Below, one piece after another: positions 6,555-15,301 of a stretch of 27,340 nt of DNA (its first letter is position 1; each line of letters starts with the position of its first letter). Source of the DNA: Chloroflexota bacterium (GTDB lineage: Bacteria > Chloroflexota > Anaerolineae > Aggregatilineales > UBA2796). The DNA is taken from positions 1 to 27,340 of the forward strand of contig JAGHYP010000005.1 of the NCBI GenBank assembly GCA_017743585.1. Direction: 5' to 3'. The translations under genes were made by a program, and so were the position numbers. The notes beneath the pieces are model-generated. The model did no database searches. It was not told the DNA's origin and saw nothing but the letters and a program-made list of their open reading frames with translations.

Positions 6555-7835
6555 GTGCGTATCCGAGTTGAAGGGCGGCAGCCGTTGCGCGGCACGTACC
6601 TCGCCAGCGGCAACAGCAACGCTGCCATAGCCTTGATCGCGGCATCGCTGCTCAGCGACGCGCCTGTGACCCTGCGCAACGCGCCGAACACGGTCAGCGT
6701 CGGCGTGATGTTGGAGATCGCCGCTGCGCTCGGCGCGCACATCGCGCACAGCGAGCCGCACGGCACAATCACGCTCCACACGCCGCATGTAATCGCACGA
6801 ACGGTTAAGCGCGAGTACAGCATGGCGCTCGGCGGAGCGCTCTTGTTCGTCGCGCCGATCCTAGCGCGGCGGCGGCAGGCGCGCTTGGAGCTGGATTACC
6901 CAGTCAGCCGTCTGCATCCGCACCTGACCGCGCTGCGAGACCTCGGCTTCGACGTGCGTGTGAGCGGCACAACAATCGACTTGAGCGCGAGCGCATGGCA
7001 AGAGCGCGAGGTGCTGCTGACACAGATGAGCGTGACGGCGACGGCGCTCGTGGCGATGCTGGCTGCAGCGCTCGGCAAGCGCACAGTGATCTACAACGCG
7101 GCGAGCGAGCCGCACGTCGTGGATTTGCTGCAGTTGCTGGTGCAGCTTGGCGCGCACATCGAAGGCATCGGCTCAAACTTGCTGACCATTCACGGGCATG
7201 GCGGCGCGGAATACGCTTGCGCGCCCGCTGCCCTGACCATCTCGCCCGATCACATCGAGATTGGCAGCATCGCCGCTATTGCCGCGCTAACAGGCAGCCG
7301 CGTGAGCATCGAAGGCGCGCGCGCGCGCGACCTACGCGCAATTGCCAAAACCTACGAGCGGCTCGGCGTGCATCTGGAGCTGGATGAAGGCACAGTGCAT
7401 GTGCCACGCCACGAGCGCCTCGTGCCGAGCACGCGCGAAGAAGACGTGGATGTCTCGGTCGAGTCGGCGCCTTGGTACGGCTTTCCAAGCGACCTGATCG
7501 CGATGGCAACCGTGGTCGCGACTCAGGCGCATGGGATAACTCTGATTCACGAGAAATTGTTCCCGAATCGTCTTTTATTTGTGGATAAACTGAACAGCAT
7601 GGGCGCGCAGATTGTGCTGTGCGATCCGCATCGCGCCATTGTGGTCGGCGGCACGCCACTTCAGGCAGATTACTTGGACAATCCTGACGTGCGAGTCGGC
7701 TTGGCGCTGCTTGGCGCGGCGCTGTGCGCTGAGGGCGAGAGCGTGATTGACACTGCTGAGGCATTCGATCGCACCTTCGATCACGTGCTGGACAAACTGG
7801 TGGCGCTCGGCGCGCGGATACGGCGCGGAGAGTGA
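6555..7835 (+). CDS. MurA-like enolpyruvyl transferase paralogue, catalytic loop altered
   Basis: A 426-residue protein with the EPT fold of UDP-GlcNAc 1-carboxyvinyltransferase (MurA). Family blocks seen are SGNSNAAI near the start (18-25), GFPSDL with the Asp equivalent to the MurA general base (D313), LFPNRLLFVDKLNSMGA (335-351), and DVRVGLALLGAAL with the late Arg (R380). Two catalytic features are missing. The Lys of SGxKNAA is Ser (S21), and the loop that carries the PEP-reactive Cys (PGGCAIGxRP in MurA) is replaced by a shorter DYPVSRLHPH (114-123). It may therefore be a paralogue with a changed reaction or a non-catalytic role. The start is GTG 6555 with GGGCG upstream. The hydrolase gene follows after 7 bases, in a run with a Mur ligase and ddl. 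Confidence 0.82.
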   Translation: MRIRVEGRQPLRGTYLASGNSNAAIALIAASLLSDAPVTLRNAPNTVSVGVMLEIAAALGAHIAHSEPHGTITLHTPHVIARTVKREYSMALGGALLFVAPILARRRQARLELDYPVSRLHPHLTALRDLGFDVRVSGTTIDLSASAWQEREVLLTQMSVTATALVAMLAAALGKRTVIYNAASEPHVVDLLQLLVQLGAHIEGIGSNLLTIHGHGGAEYACAPAALTISPDHIEIGSIAAIAALTGSRVSIEGARARDLRAIAKTYERLGVHLELDEGTVHVPRHERLVPSTREEDVDVSVESAPWYGFPSDLIAMATVVATQAHGITLIHEKLFPNRLLFVDKLNSMGAQIVLCDPHRAIVVGGTPLQADYLDNPDVRVGLALLGAALCAEGESVIDTAEAFDRTFDHVLDKLVALGARIRRGE

Positions 7836-7842
7836 GCTGCGC

Positions 7843-8625
7843 ATGAGCATTGAGCGCATTCAGGTAGCAGGCTTGCGAACAGCGCGCCAAGTGCTGGGCG
7901 AGCCGAGCGCGCCCGCTGTGTTGTTGTTGCACGGTTGGGGCGGCGCCATCGAGAGCATGCAAGGCGTGGCAGTTGCGCTGAGCCGGCGCGATTTCTGTGC
8001 GCACGCGCTTGATCTGCCGGGCTTCGGGCGCGCCCAGTTGCCGCCTGAGACGTGGGGCGCCGCCGAGTACGCGCGCTGGGCGATGGAGTACGTTGCGTAT
8101 GCAGGGCTGGAGCGCGTGCATCTGATCGGACACTCGTTCGGCGGCAGGCTGAGCATCGTGATGGGCGCAGAATTTCCGCAGCGCGTGGCGAAGATCGTGC
8201 TGACAAGCAGCGCGGGCGTGCTAAGTCCGCCGGATGTGCGCACCAGATTGGTCAAGGCGGGGAAGGCGGCGTTGCGCTTGCTAGGGCTGAGCGCTCTGGA
8301 GAAGCCGATGCGCGCCTTGGCGCGCGCTGCCTTCGGCTCTGATGACCTGAAGGCTGCCGGCGCTCTCGAGCCGATTTTCCGCCGCGTGGTGGCAGAGGAT
8401 TTGCTGCCGTACGCAGCGCGCATCGCCGCGCCAACCTTGCTGATCTGGGGCGATCAAGACCGGACGACGCCGCTGTGGCAAGCGCAAAAGCTGGAGCAGA
8501 CCATTCCCGACGCGGGCTTGGTCGTCTTTCAAGGCGCGGGGCATTTCGCCTATCAAGAGCGACAAGCTGAGTTTGTGCGCATTGTCGAGACGTTTTTCAA
8601 GGGCAGTTTCCCCAAGGGCAGTTGA
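7843..8625 (+). CDS. Alpha/beta hydrolase
   Basis: A 260-residue alpha/beta-fold hydrolase. The oxyanion block LLLHGWGG is at 27-34, the nucleophile elbow GHSFGG at 96-101 (S98), the acid in WGDQDRTTP (D206) and the histidine in GAGHFAYQE (H234). The triad is complete, so an esterase, lipase or C-C hydrolase activity is expected; the substrate is unknown. The frame is open upstream to 7747, but the ATG at 7843 lies 7 bases after the MurA-like stop and has GGAG in the end of that gene. It is followed after 6 bases by the Mur ligase gene, so it is co-transcribed with cell-wall genes. Whether it acts on a cell-wall precursor is speculation. Confidence 0.86.
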   Translation: MSIERIQVAGLRTARQVLGEPSAPAVLLLHGWGGAIESMQGVAVALSRRDFCAHALDLPGFGRAQLPPETWGAAEYARWAMEYVAYAGLERVHLIGHSFGGRLSIVMGAEFPQRVAKIVLTSSAGVLSPPDVRTRLVKAGKAALRLLGLSALEKPMRALARAAFGSDDLKAAGALEPIFRRVVAEDLLPYAARIAAPTLLIWGDQDRTTPLWQAQKLEQTIPDAGLVVFQGAGHFAYQERQAEFVRIVETFFKGSFPKGS

Positions 8626-8631
8626 GAGAGT

Positions 8632-10332
8632 ATGGCTCACGCGACGCTCATCCCGCTCTTGTGCCTGCTCAGCGCGCCTCTCTGGCTCGTCTTGATGGCG
8701 CGGCGCGTCTACTACCTTGCGCGTTATTTCCAGCTGGAGGGCTACGAGTCTCCGCGCTTTTGGCGTTGGTTCGTGCGCACGCGGCGCGAGCTGCGCTTCA
8801 CGGCATTCGGCGCAGCCGCCTTGCTCGCACTCGGCGCGCTCGCGCTCTTGTTGTCCAATGTATTGACAAATTCATTGACCGATTTATCCAGCGCTGCGCG
8901 CGACGAGGTGGCGCTCCTGCTCTTCGGCGCGGTCGCGCTGCTCATGGCGGCGATCTGGTCGCGCATGCCGCGCGATCCGCAAGTCAGGCGGCCGTTCAAG
9001 CATACGCCGCGCGCCACGCGCCTTTTGATCGCAGCGCTTGCGCTCGGCGCCGCCGCGCCGCTCTACTATCACTTGAGGCTCATCCTGAGCAGCCTAGGCG
9101 GCGATCTGGGATTTTCAGTCATCGGGAGCGCCAGCAGCGGCATGCTGCCGATCCTGCTCGCGCCGCTGCTCTTGCCGTTGGCGAACGCGCTGTTGTTCCC
9201 TTACGAAGAAGCGCGCCGTCGGCATTTCATGCGCAAGGCGGCGCAGACGCTGCGCGCTTCAGGCGCGACTGTGATCGCGATCACGGGCAGCTACGGCAAG
9301 ACCAGCACGAAGCATTACTTGCACCACATCCTGAGCGGTCGCTTCCGCACCTACATGACGCCGAAGAGCTACAATACGCTGATGGGCATCAGTCGCGCCG
9401 TGAACGACGAGTTCGCTCGCGACCCATACTACGACTACTTCATCGCTGAGGCGGATGCTTACTTTGTGGGCGAGAACGCCGCGATCTGTCGCTTGGTCGC
9501 GCCGAAGCTCGGCATCGTGATGAGCGTTGGACCGATGCATCTTGAGCGGCTGGGCAGCATGGAGAACATCATCGAGGCGCAATATGAGGTCATCGAGGCG
9601 CTGCCGCCTGACGGAGTCGGCTTCTTCAACGGCGACGATCCGCATGTCCTGGCAATGGCGGCGCGCGGCCACCCGCAGACGCGCATCATCATCTCGCAGC
9701 GCGGCGCGCAGGGCGCGCGCTTTGAGGCATACGACGTGCGCTTCGGCACTGAAGGTACAGCCTTCACTGTGCGCGATAATGCCAGTGGCACAACGTGCGA
9801 GATGTTCATGCCGCTCTACGGCGAGACAAACGTGACCAACGTCTTGATGGCGATCGCTGTAGCAGCGCACTTGGGCATGCCGCTGACTGAGATCGCGCCG
9901 CGCGTGGCGACGTTGCAGCCAGCTGAGCATCGCCTTGTGCGCCGTCAGCTGCCAGATGGCACAGTGATCATTGACGATGCTTACAGCGCGAATCCTGTCG
10001 GCACGAAGGCGGCGCTCGATGTGTTGGCGTTGCATACGCACAGCGCGCGGCGAATCGTCATCTCATCGGGCATGTTTGAGCTGGGCGCGCAAGCCGAGCC
10101 GGCGAATCGCGCGCTCGGCGCGCACATGGCGAAGACCGCCACGGATATCATCCTGATCGGCGCGCAGCAGACGGCAGCCGTGCGCGAGGGCGCGTTAGCG
10201 GCAGGGTTTCCGCCTGAGCGCTTGCGCGTTGTGGAGAATCTCGAAGAGGCGACCGCCTACTATCGCAGCATCGCTCAGGCAGGCGATACCCTGCTCCTGC
10301 TGACCGACTTGCCCGATACCTACGCAGCTTAG
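8632..10332 (+). CDS. Mur ligase family protein with multi-pass membrane N-terminus
   Basis: A 566-residue protein. Residues 1-195 contain about five hydrophobic segments (near 5-30, 55-80, 93-108, 130-150, 168-190) in place of the UDP-binding N-terminal domain of MurF. From about 213 it is a Mur ligase: the ATP loop TGSYGKTS (218-225), a MurF-like SVGPMHLERLGSMENI block, NGDDPHV, the central GETNVTNVLMAIA, and the C-terminal DDAYSANPVGTKAAL motif. The last part lacks the KGSR-type ending of MurF. Mur ligases form amide bonds between an acyl phosphate and an amino group using ATP. The membrane anchor suggests a lipid-linked or membrane-associated substrate. ddl follows after 26 bases, which fits a MurF-like pairing, but the substrate is not proven. 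Confidence 0.85.
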   Translation: MAHATLIPLLCLLSAPLWLVLMARRVYYLARYFQLEGYESPRFWRWFVRTRRELRFTAFGAAALLALGALALLLSNVLTNSLTDLSSAARDEVALLLFGAVALLMAAIWSRMPRDPQVRRPFKHTPRATRLLIAALALGAAAPLYYHLRLILSSLGGDLGFSVIGSASSGMLPILLAPLLLPLANALLFPYEEARRRHFMRKAAQTLRASGATVIAITGSYGKTSTKHYLHHILSGRFRTYMTPKSYNTLMGISRAVNDEFARDPYYDYFIAEADAYFVGENAAICRLVAPKLGIVMSVGPMHLERLGSMENIIEAQYEVIEALPPDGVGFFNGDDPHVLAMAARGHPQTRIIISQRGAQGARFEAYDVRFGTEGTAFTVRDNASGTTCEMFMPLYGETNVTNVLMAIAVAAHLGMPLTEIAPRVATLQPAEHRLVRRQLPDGTVIIDDAYSANPVGTKAALDVLALHTHSARRIVISSGMFELGAQAEPANRALGAHMAKTATDIILIGAQQTAAVREGALAAGFPPERLRVVENLEEATAYYRSIAQAGDTLLLLTDLPDTYAA

Positions 10333-10358
10333 CAATTGCTGAAAAGGATTCTCACAGC

Positions 10359-11549
10359 ATGACAAGCCTTCCAAATCGAAAATTGACCGTCGGCGTGATC
10401 TTCGGCAGTCGCTCTGTTGAGCACGATGTTTCCATCGTGACGGCACAGCAGATCATGCGTGCCTTAGATCCCGCCAAGTATGAGGTCGTCCCGATCTACA
10501 TCACGCGTTCGGGCGTATGGCTGACCGGGCCCGCCCTGAGCGATCTCAAGACCTTCCAAATCGAGAAAGTTGAGGAGCTCATCGGCGTGCGCGAGACGTC
10601 GATCTCGCCCGTGCCTGCGCATCGCGGCATGATCACGCCGCCGCTGGCGGGCTACTTGGCGCGCAACACGCTCAAGCGGCTGGATGTGGTGTTCCCTGCT
10701 GTACACGGCTCGCACGGCGAGGACGGCACGCTGCAAGGCCTGCTGGAGCTGGCAGATATCCCGTACGTCGGTTGTGGCGTCTTGGCCTCGGCGCTGGCGA
10801 ACGACAAGGCGATGACAAAGGCAGTGCTGAGCGCGCACGGCATTCCCGTGGTGCAAGGTCTGGTGGTGCGCCGCGCTGAATGGCTGAGAGCGCGCGCCGA
10901 CGTGCTAGCGCGCCTTGAAGCGCTCGGCTATCCGCTATTCATCAAGCCGAACACGCTCGGCTCGTCCGTTGGCATCAGCCGTCCGAGGGACGCGAAAGCG
11001 GCAGCTGCCGCGCTCGACGTCGTCTTTGGCTTGGATCGGGCAGTGATTGTCGAGCCTGCGCTAGAAGGCGCGATTGAGATCAACTGCGCGTTGCTCGGCA
11101 ACACTGATGTGCGCGCTTCGCTCCTAGAGCAGCCGATCAGTTACGAGGAATTCCTGACGTACGAGGAAAAATACATGCGCGGCGGCGCCGCCAAAGGCAT
11201 GAAAGGCGCTGAGCGTAAGATTCCCGCGCCGCTGCCCGAAGCGCTCACGGAGCAAATCCGCCAGCTGGCGGTGCGCGCCTTCCGCGCGATTGATGGACGC
11301 GGCACGGCGCGCGTGGATTTCTTGCTCAAAGATGAGCAGCCCTACGTGAACGAGATCAACACGCTGCCCGGCTCGCTCGCTTTCTACCTATGGCAGGCGG
11401 AAGGGATGACGCCCAGCCAAGTGGTGGATGAGCTGATTCGGCTCGCGCTTGAGGCGCACAGGGAGAAGATGCGCACGATCTACGATTACAAGAGCGGCCT
11501 ATTGGCGCGCGCCGCAGCAGGCAATCTGAAGGGAAGCAAAGAGTTCTGA
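10359..11549 (+). CDS. ddl: D-alanine--D-alanine ligase
   Basis: Ddl joins two D-alanines with ATP in the cytoplasm, supplying the dipeptide that MurF adds to the peptidoglycan precursor. Its 396 residues are on the long side for the family. Motifs are SVEHDVSIVTA (19-29), HGSHGEDG (116-123), the ATP-grasp FIKPNTLGSSVGIS (194-207), and the metal and substrate block DFLLKDEQPYVNEINTLPGS (320-339). YEEKY (268-272) fits the D-Ala type rather than the D-lactate type. An AAAAGGA sequence precedes the ATG. The gene sits 26 bases after the transmembrane Mur ligase and 2 bases before the phosphatase gene, so it is part of the same run. Confidence 0.95.
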   Translation: MTSLPNRKLTVGVIFGSRSVEHDVSIVTAQQIMRALDPAKYEVVPIYITRSGVWLTGPALSDLKTFQIEKVEELIGVRETSISPVPAHRGMITPPLAGYLARNTLKRLDVVFPAVHGSHGEDGTLQGLLELADIPYVGCGVLASALANDKAMTKAVLSAHGIPVVQGLVVRRAEWLRARADVLARLEALGYPLFIKPNTLGSSVGISRPRDAKAAAAALDVVFGLDRAVIVEPALEGAIEINCALLGNTDVRASLLEQPISYEEFLTYEEKYMRGGAAKGMKGAERKIPAPLPEALTEQIRQLAVRAFRAIDGRGTARVDFLLKDEQPYVNEINTLPGSLAFYLWQAEGMTPSQVVDELIRLALEAHREKMRTIYDYKSGLLARAAAGNLKGSKEF

Positions 11550-11551
11550 GA

Positions 11552-12133
11552 ATGTCTGAGATCGGCGTCTTAGCAGGGGCGACGGCAGCCCTGCCCAGCT
11601 GGGCGCTCTCCAAGCCGATGGTCGGCTTGTGGTATGCAATCTCGCGCATCGGCGATCACGGCCGCCTGCCGCCGATCCGCCGCCTGACGCGCCTGACCGA
11701 CCGTCTGTGGCTTGGCGGGCAGATCAGCGCGGCGGGCTGGGCGAAATTGCAGAAGTGGTCGGTCAGCGCGCTCGTCAACTTGCGCGTTGAGTGGGATGAT
11801 CGGCAGAGCGGCATTTATACGCCGCACTATCTATGGCTGCCGACTTTTGACGGCACGCCGCCTGCCCTTGAGCAATTGCAGCGCGGCGTCCGATTCATTC
11901 ACGCCAACATCAGCGCGGGACGCAGCGTGTATGTGCATTGCGCAGGCGGGCTCGGGCGCGCGCCGTCTCTTGTGATCTGCTACCTGATCGCGTGCGGACT
12001 CAGCGTTGAGGCGGCGACTCAATTCGTGAAGGCGCGCCGTCCGTTCATCCAGCTCTCGGCGCGCCACCAGATGGCCATTCGCGCCTTCGCTGAGTCTTGG
12101 CAAGGCTTCTCCACCTCTACGGACGCACCCTGA
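11552..12133 (+). CDS. Dual-specificity-type protein phosphatase
   Basis: A 193-residue cysteine phosphatase. The signature HCAGGLGRA (129-137) has the nucleophile C130 and phosphate-binding R136 of the HCX5R loop, and D100 in LPTFDGTPP is placed to be the general acid. It would remove phosphate from Tyr, Ser/Thr or a non-protein substrate; the closest general type is the dual-specificity or PTPMT-like group. A hydrophobic segment (16-31) near the start could be a weak membrane contact. It starts 2 bases after ddl, so it is probably translationally coupled. Its last 17 bases overlap the 3' end of the opposite-strand membrane protein gene. Its target is unknown. Confidence 0.82.
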   Translation: MSEIGVLAGATAALPSWALSKPMVGLWYAISRIGDHGRLPPIRRLTRLTDRLWLGGQISAAGWAKLQKWSVSALVNLRVEWDDRQSGIYTPHYLWLPTFDGTPPALEQLQRGVRFIHANISAGRSVYVHCAGGLGRAPSLVICYLIACGLSVEAATQFVKARRPFIQLSARHQMAIRAFAESWQGFSTSTDAP

Positions 12134-14672
12134 TCTCGCCCAAGTAGACCAAGCCGTCGCGCGCGCCGAGCCGATCGCCTTGCACAGGCAGCCGCGCGCC
12201 ATCAATCAAGCGATACCAGCCCGTGAAGACGCGATACGTGCCTTCGGGCAAGTCGTCAGGAAGCGCGAGGGACGCCGCCTCTGTCCAGCGCTGACCAGCT
12301 GCCCAGCGGCTGGTTGGAAAAGCGCCGCGACCGAGCTGGAAATCATCCTGCGCGATCAGCGCGCCTGTCTGGTCTACCAAGTGGACGAACTGATGATAGT
12401 TTTCGGCGAGCCGCTCGGACGCGCGCCAAGCCGTCACGACCGAGACTGAGCTGCCGCGGCGCGCCGCCTCAGGCAATCTGAAGCCGATCAATTGCACGCC
12501 GCTGCCCAGCTGGACGTCCGCTGACTGCCATGCGCGCTCCTGCTCGGCGCGCACGCTCTGCAGCGCGGCGCTGGCACAGATCGGCTTGCGCGGCGCTTGC
12601 TCAGCGCACGGCTCGTCGGGAAGCAGGCAGGGCAACACGCGGACACACTCAGCGCTCAGCTGTATCGCGTGAAAGCCTGGCGCGCCGAAATGCCACACAT
12701 TGAGCTGCCCAGCCTTGCTCACAGCGCGCCGCTCGCCGCCCAAAAACGCCTGCACTGACTCAGTGTACGGCAATTTGTCAAGGGCGATGCTCACCCGCAG
12801 CGCTGACTCGTCATGGATGTAGAAATATAGCGCCGCGCGCTCGGTCAGCCAGCGCCGCGTGCCGCGCCACCAACCCTCGCCGAATGTGGCAGGCACGACC
12901 GTCTGCAGCACTTGTGGATCAGCTGCTGGCACCTCGAAAAAGGCGAGATGCTTATCCACATGGCGCGGCGCGCCAAACAGCCGCTCGCCGATGCGCAGCG
13001 CCTCAGGATCGTCCATCGGCAACAGATGATAGGTCACCACATCCACGCCGTGAGCGCGCAGCAGCGCACGGACTGCCTCAGCGCTCAATGGCGCGCCGCT
13101 CAGCAGGTCAAACGCCCTGCCGCGCGCCGCATCCGAGAGCAAGCCGAATTTTTCGAGCGGAATCGGCGGACGCCGCCAGACATGCCCCGCCAACATCGGC
13201 TTGCGATGCGTGACTTGATGCCAGAGCGCAATTTTTTGCGCCACGTAATCATCGTACGGCACGTCCAGCACAGCGCGTACGTCGTCGCGCGCCGCCAACT
13301 CGCTCAGATAGGCAGGCAGCGGCGCAGGATGCCGCATGAACGGAAAGAACAGCTGATAATCGAGCAAGATCAAGGCGCTCAATGCGCTGATGACGCGCGG
13401 CGCGCTCAAGCGCGGACGCGGCAGGCGGCTGAGCAGCCAAGCTGTGCCATACGCGCTCAGGACGCCGAGCGCCAAGCCTGTTGTGGCGTTGAAACGCCCC
13501 GGCGTGCGCGCCACATTGATGAACGGCAGCTCTTGGAAAAGCGCATACGGCATCGGGATGTAGGTCTCGAAGCCCGCAATGGTGACCACTGCCAGATCGC
13601 CGTTCACCTTGAGCATGCCGCCGAGCGAGAAGACCATCGTGCTGATGGCGATCAGGAGCCACATACCCGCGCGCTCAGCGCGGCACAGCAACGCGATGAG
13701 GCTCAGGGCAACAGTCAGAATGCCGACGTAACCTGTGCCTTCCATCGAGTTGCTGCCGATGGCGGCGCGGCTGTATTCAGGCGCGAAAGTCCACGTGGTG
13801 AATGGCGACGGCGCGATCAGGGCGAGCAGATCAGTGCTGTGATGCAACTTGCTGCCATCGAACAGCACGAACGGCGTGCGCTGCGCCGCGATCTCTAAGA
13901 GCAGCGGTATGTAGAACGGCAAGCTGAGCGCGCCGCCGAGCGCAGCGATGCCGATCAGCATCAGCAAGGCGCGCCGCGTGAGCAAATGCCGCTCGCGCAG
14001 CAGAAAGTAACCGCCGCCGAATAGCGCAAGCGGCATCAGGATGTAGATGAACGCCGTCAGATTCGCCAACATCAGCAGCCACAGCGCAACGCCGCCGATC
14101 ACGACCAAGCTGCGCGCGCGCTCGCCTTCCAGAATGCGCAGCGCGCACAAGATGACGATCGGCACGGCGTAAACTGCAATCGGATTGAGCATCCCGATGC
14201 TAATGTTGCCTTGAAAGGTTGGATAGGCGGTCAGGATCAGACCGCCGATTAGGGCGCCGCCTTGCCGGACGTACGGCCTGCGCTTGCGCAGCAGCCACCA
14301 GCACAGGCTGTGCATCGCCATGCCGTTCAGGACGAGGATGGTCATCAGATACAGGTTGTAGGCTGCGGCAGGCGGCAGGAAGAAGTTCAGGACTGCCGTC
14401 GGCAGATAGATGAGCGGCTGTGACCACTGCGCAGCGCTGAAGAAGCCGTCGGGGTAGCCGAACAGACTTTGGTAGAACGGATTGAGCCCGTTGCGCAGCG
14501 CGTAATTTGCCCACCAGCCTGCGCGCGCATATTCAAAGGCATCTCCGTAGCTGGCGCCGGCAAGCCAGCCGTCCAGATCGGTTACGAGCGGGTAGGTGAT
14601 GAAACAGACCGCCGCGCTGTAGAGCAGCAGCGGCAAGCCATAGCGCCAGGCGATCTTGCCCAGAAGGGCCAT
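12117..14672 (-). CDS. Large multi-pass membrane protein, glycosyltransferase-like
   Basis: About 851 residues from the chosen start. Roughly the first half is hydrophobic with about 12 likely helices. It begins with a helix ending TYPLVTDLDGWLAG, then GDAFEYARAGWW, the acidic first-loop pattern of GT-C-type glycosyltransferases and their relatives. The second half is soluble and ends in a beta-rich domain (FRLPEAARRGSSVSVVTAWR, then FVHLVDQTGALIAQDD, then PEGTYRVFTGWY), a module I associate with Chloroflexota membrane proteins. A longer frame starts at 14738, but the ATG at 14672 has GGAGG 10 bases upstream, and it removes the overlap with the zinc-ribbon gene. No enzyme activity can be assigned with certainty. 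Confidence 0.78.
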   Translation of the reverse strand: MALLGKIAWRYGLPLLLYSAAVCFITYPLVTDLDGWLAGASYGDAFEYARAGWWANYALRNGLNPFYQSLFGYPDGFFSAAQWSQPLIYLPTAVLNFFLPPAAAYNLYLMTILVLNGMAMHSLCWWLLRKRRPYVRQGGALIGGLILTAYPTFQGNISIGMLNPIAVYAVPIVILCALRILEGERARSLVVIGGVALWLLMLANLTAFIYILMPLALFGGGYFLLRERHLLTRRALLMLIGIAALGGALSLPFYIPLLLEIAAQRTPFVLFDGSKLHHSTDLLALIAPSPFTTWTFAPEYSRAAIGSNSMEGTGYVGILTVALSLIALLCRAERAGMWLLIAISTMVFSLGGMLKVNGDLAVVTIAGFETYIPMPYALFQELPFINVARTPGRFNATTGLALGVLSAYGTAWLLSRLPRPRLSAPRVISALSALILLDYQLFFPFMRHPAPLPAYLSELAARDDVRAVLDVPYDDYVAQKIALWHQVTHRKPMLAGHVWRRPPIPLEKFGLLSDAARGRAFDLLSGAPLSAEAVRALLRAHGVDVVTYHLLPMDDPEALRIGERLFGAPRHVDKHLAFFEVPAADPQVLQTVVPATFGEGWWRGTRRWLTERAALYFYIHDESALRVSIALDKLPYTESVQAFLGGERRAVSKAGQLNVWHFGAPGFHAIQLSAECVRVLPCLLPDEPCAEQAPRKPICASAALQSVRAEQERAWQSADVQLGSGVQLIGFRLPEAARRGSSVSVVTAWRASERLAENYHQFVHLVDQTGALIAQDDFQLGRGAFPTSRWAAGQRWTEAASLALPDDLPEGTYRVFTGWYRLIDGARLPVQGDRLGARDGLVYLGEIRVRP

Positions 14673-14682
14673 CAATCGCTCG

Positions 14683-14687
14683 CCTCC
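14683..14687 (-). promoter_or_regulatory. Shine-Dalgarno that sets the membrane protein start
   Basis: Minus-strand GGAGG, 10 bases before the ATG at 14672. The upstream ATG at 14738 has no comparable sequence, so the shorter start is preferred. Confidence 0.55.
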
Positions 14688-14715
14688 GAGCGCGGAGGCG
14701 GCGCTGAGCGAGTTT

Positions 14716-15153
14716 TCAAGCAGGCTCAGTTGTTTCATTGGGCGTCTCGGCAGCCGCTGCAGGCTCAGCGTCGCTATCTTCGTCCTCTAGCGTATCTTCG
14801 GGGACGGCAAAATCTGCCTCGATGGACTCAGGGTCTTCGCCGCGCTCAAGGCGCTCGACAATAGTGTTGAATTCCTCGCCTAGGTCTTCACCTGTCTCCT
14901 CTGCCATGCGGCGCATGAAGCGACCGAGCGTGGCAGGATCGGCATCTGCCAACTCATCCAGCGTGGATTCATCTTCCAGATCGGCGAAGCGCGTCGTCTC
15001 GCTCTTGGCAATGGCGACCTTTGTGATGATGCGGCGCAGATTCGTGCTGCCACAGCGCGTGCAGCGCTTTTCGGCGGTCGCGTATTCGGCGTAGGAGAAC
15101 CGCAGCACTACGCGATGCTGGCAATCTAGGCAACGGAAATCGTAAGCTGGCAC
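14716..15153 (-). CDS. FmdB-family zinc ribbon protein with long acidic tail
   Basis: A 145-residue protein. The N-terminus MPAYDFRCLDCQHR and the cysteine pairs C8/C11 and C31/C34 form the FmdB-type putative regulatory zinc ribbon. The family usually ends soon after about 60-100 residues. Here an acidic Glu/Asp-rich tail (roughly 57-145) follows and is probably disordered. The start is GTG 15153 with GAGGAG 8 bases upstream. No function is established for the family beyond a presumed regulatory or nucleic-acid-binding role. It is followed on the same strand by the large membrane protein gene, probably in one transcript, and is divergent from the Rieske operon. Confidence 0.85.
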   Translation of the reverse strand: MPAYDFRCLDCQHRVVLRFSYAEYATAEKRCTRCGSTNLRRIITKVAIAKSETTRFADLEDESTLDELADADPATLGRFMRRMAEETGEDLGEEFNTIVERLERGEDPESIEADFAVPEDTLEDEDSDAEPAAAAETPNETTEPA

Positions 15154-15203
15154 AGGAAGTGCTCCTCATTCATCTGTTGAGACATCTGTGAGAGTTGCTC
15201 ACG

Positions 15204-15209
15204 AGTATA
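15204..15209 (-). promoter_or_regulatory. -10 box for the FmdB-type gene
   Basis: Minus-strand TATACT at 15204-15209, about 50 bases upstream of the GTG. No clear -35 lies at the right distance. Confidence 0.32.
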
Positions 15210-15301
15210 ACACAGCCTTGCTGAGAGCGGTTGCACGGTCATCTTGGGAAGGTGGCTGAGCCAATCCGCTCGAGTTGGCTTGGCAGAGCGCGCTTTTCGG
15301 C

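Noticed and set aside
7276..8133. Minus-strand open frame of 285 codons
   Set aside because: Antisense to the MurA-like and hydrolase genes, low-complexity Arg/Ala composition, no recognisable domain.
12912..13898. Long open frame (328 codons) on the plus strand
   Set aside because: It is antisense to a well-supported membrane protein gene. Its translation is rich in Arg, Gln and His with no motif, as expected for a frame opposite a GC-rich gene.
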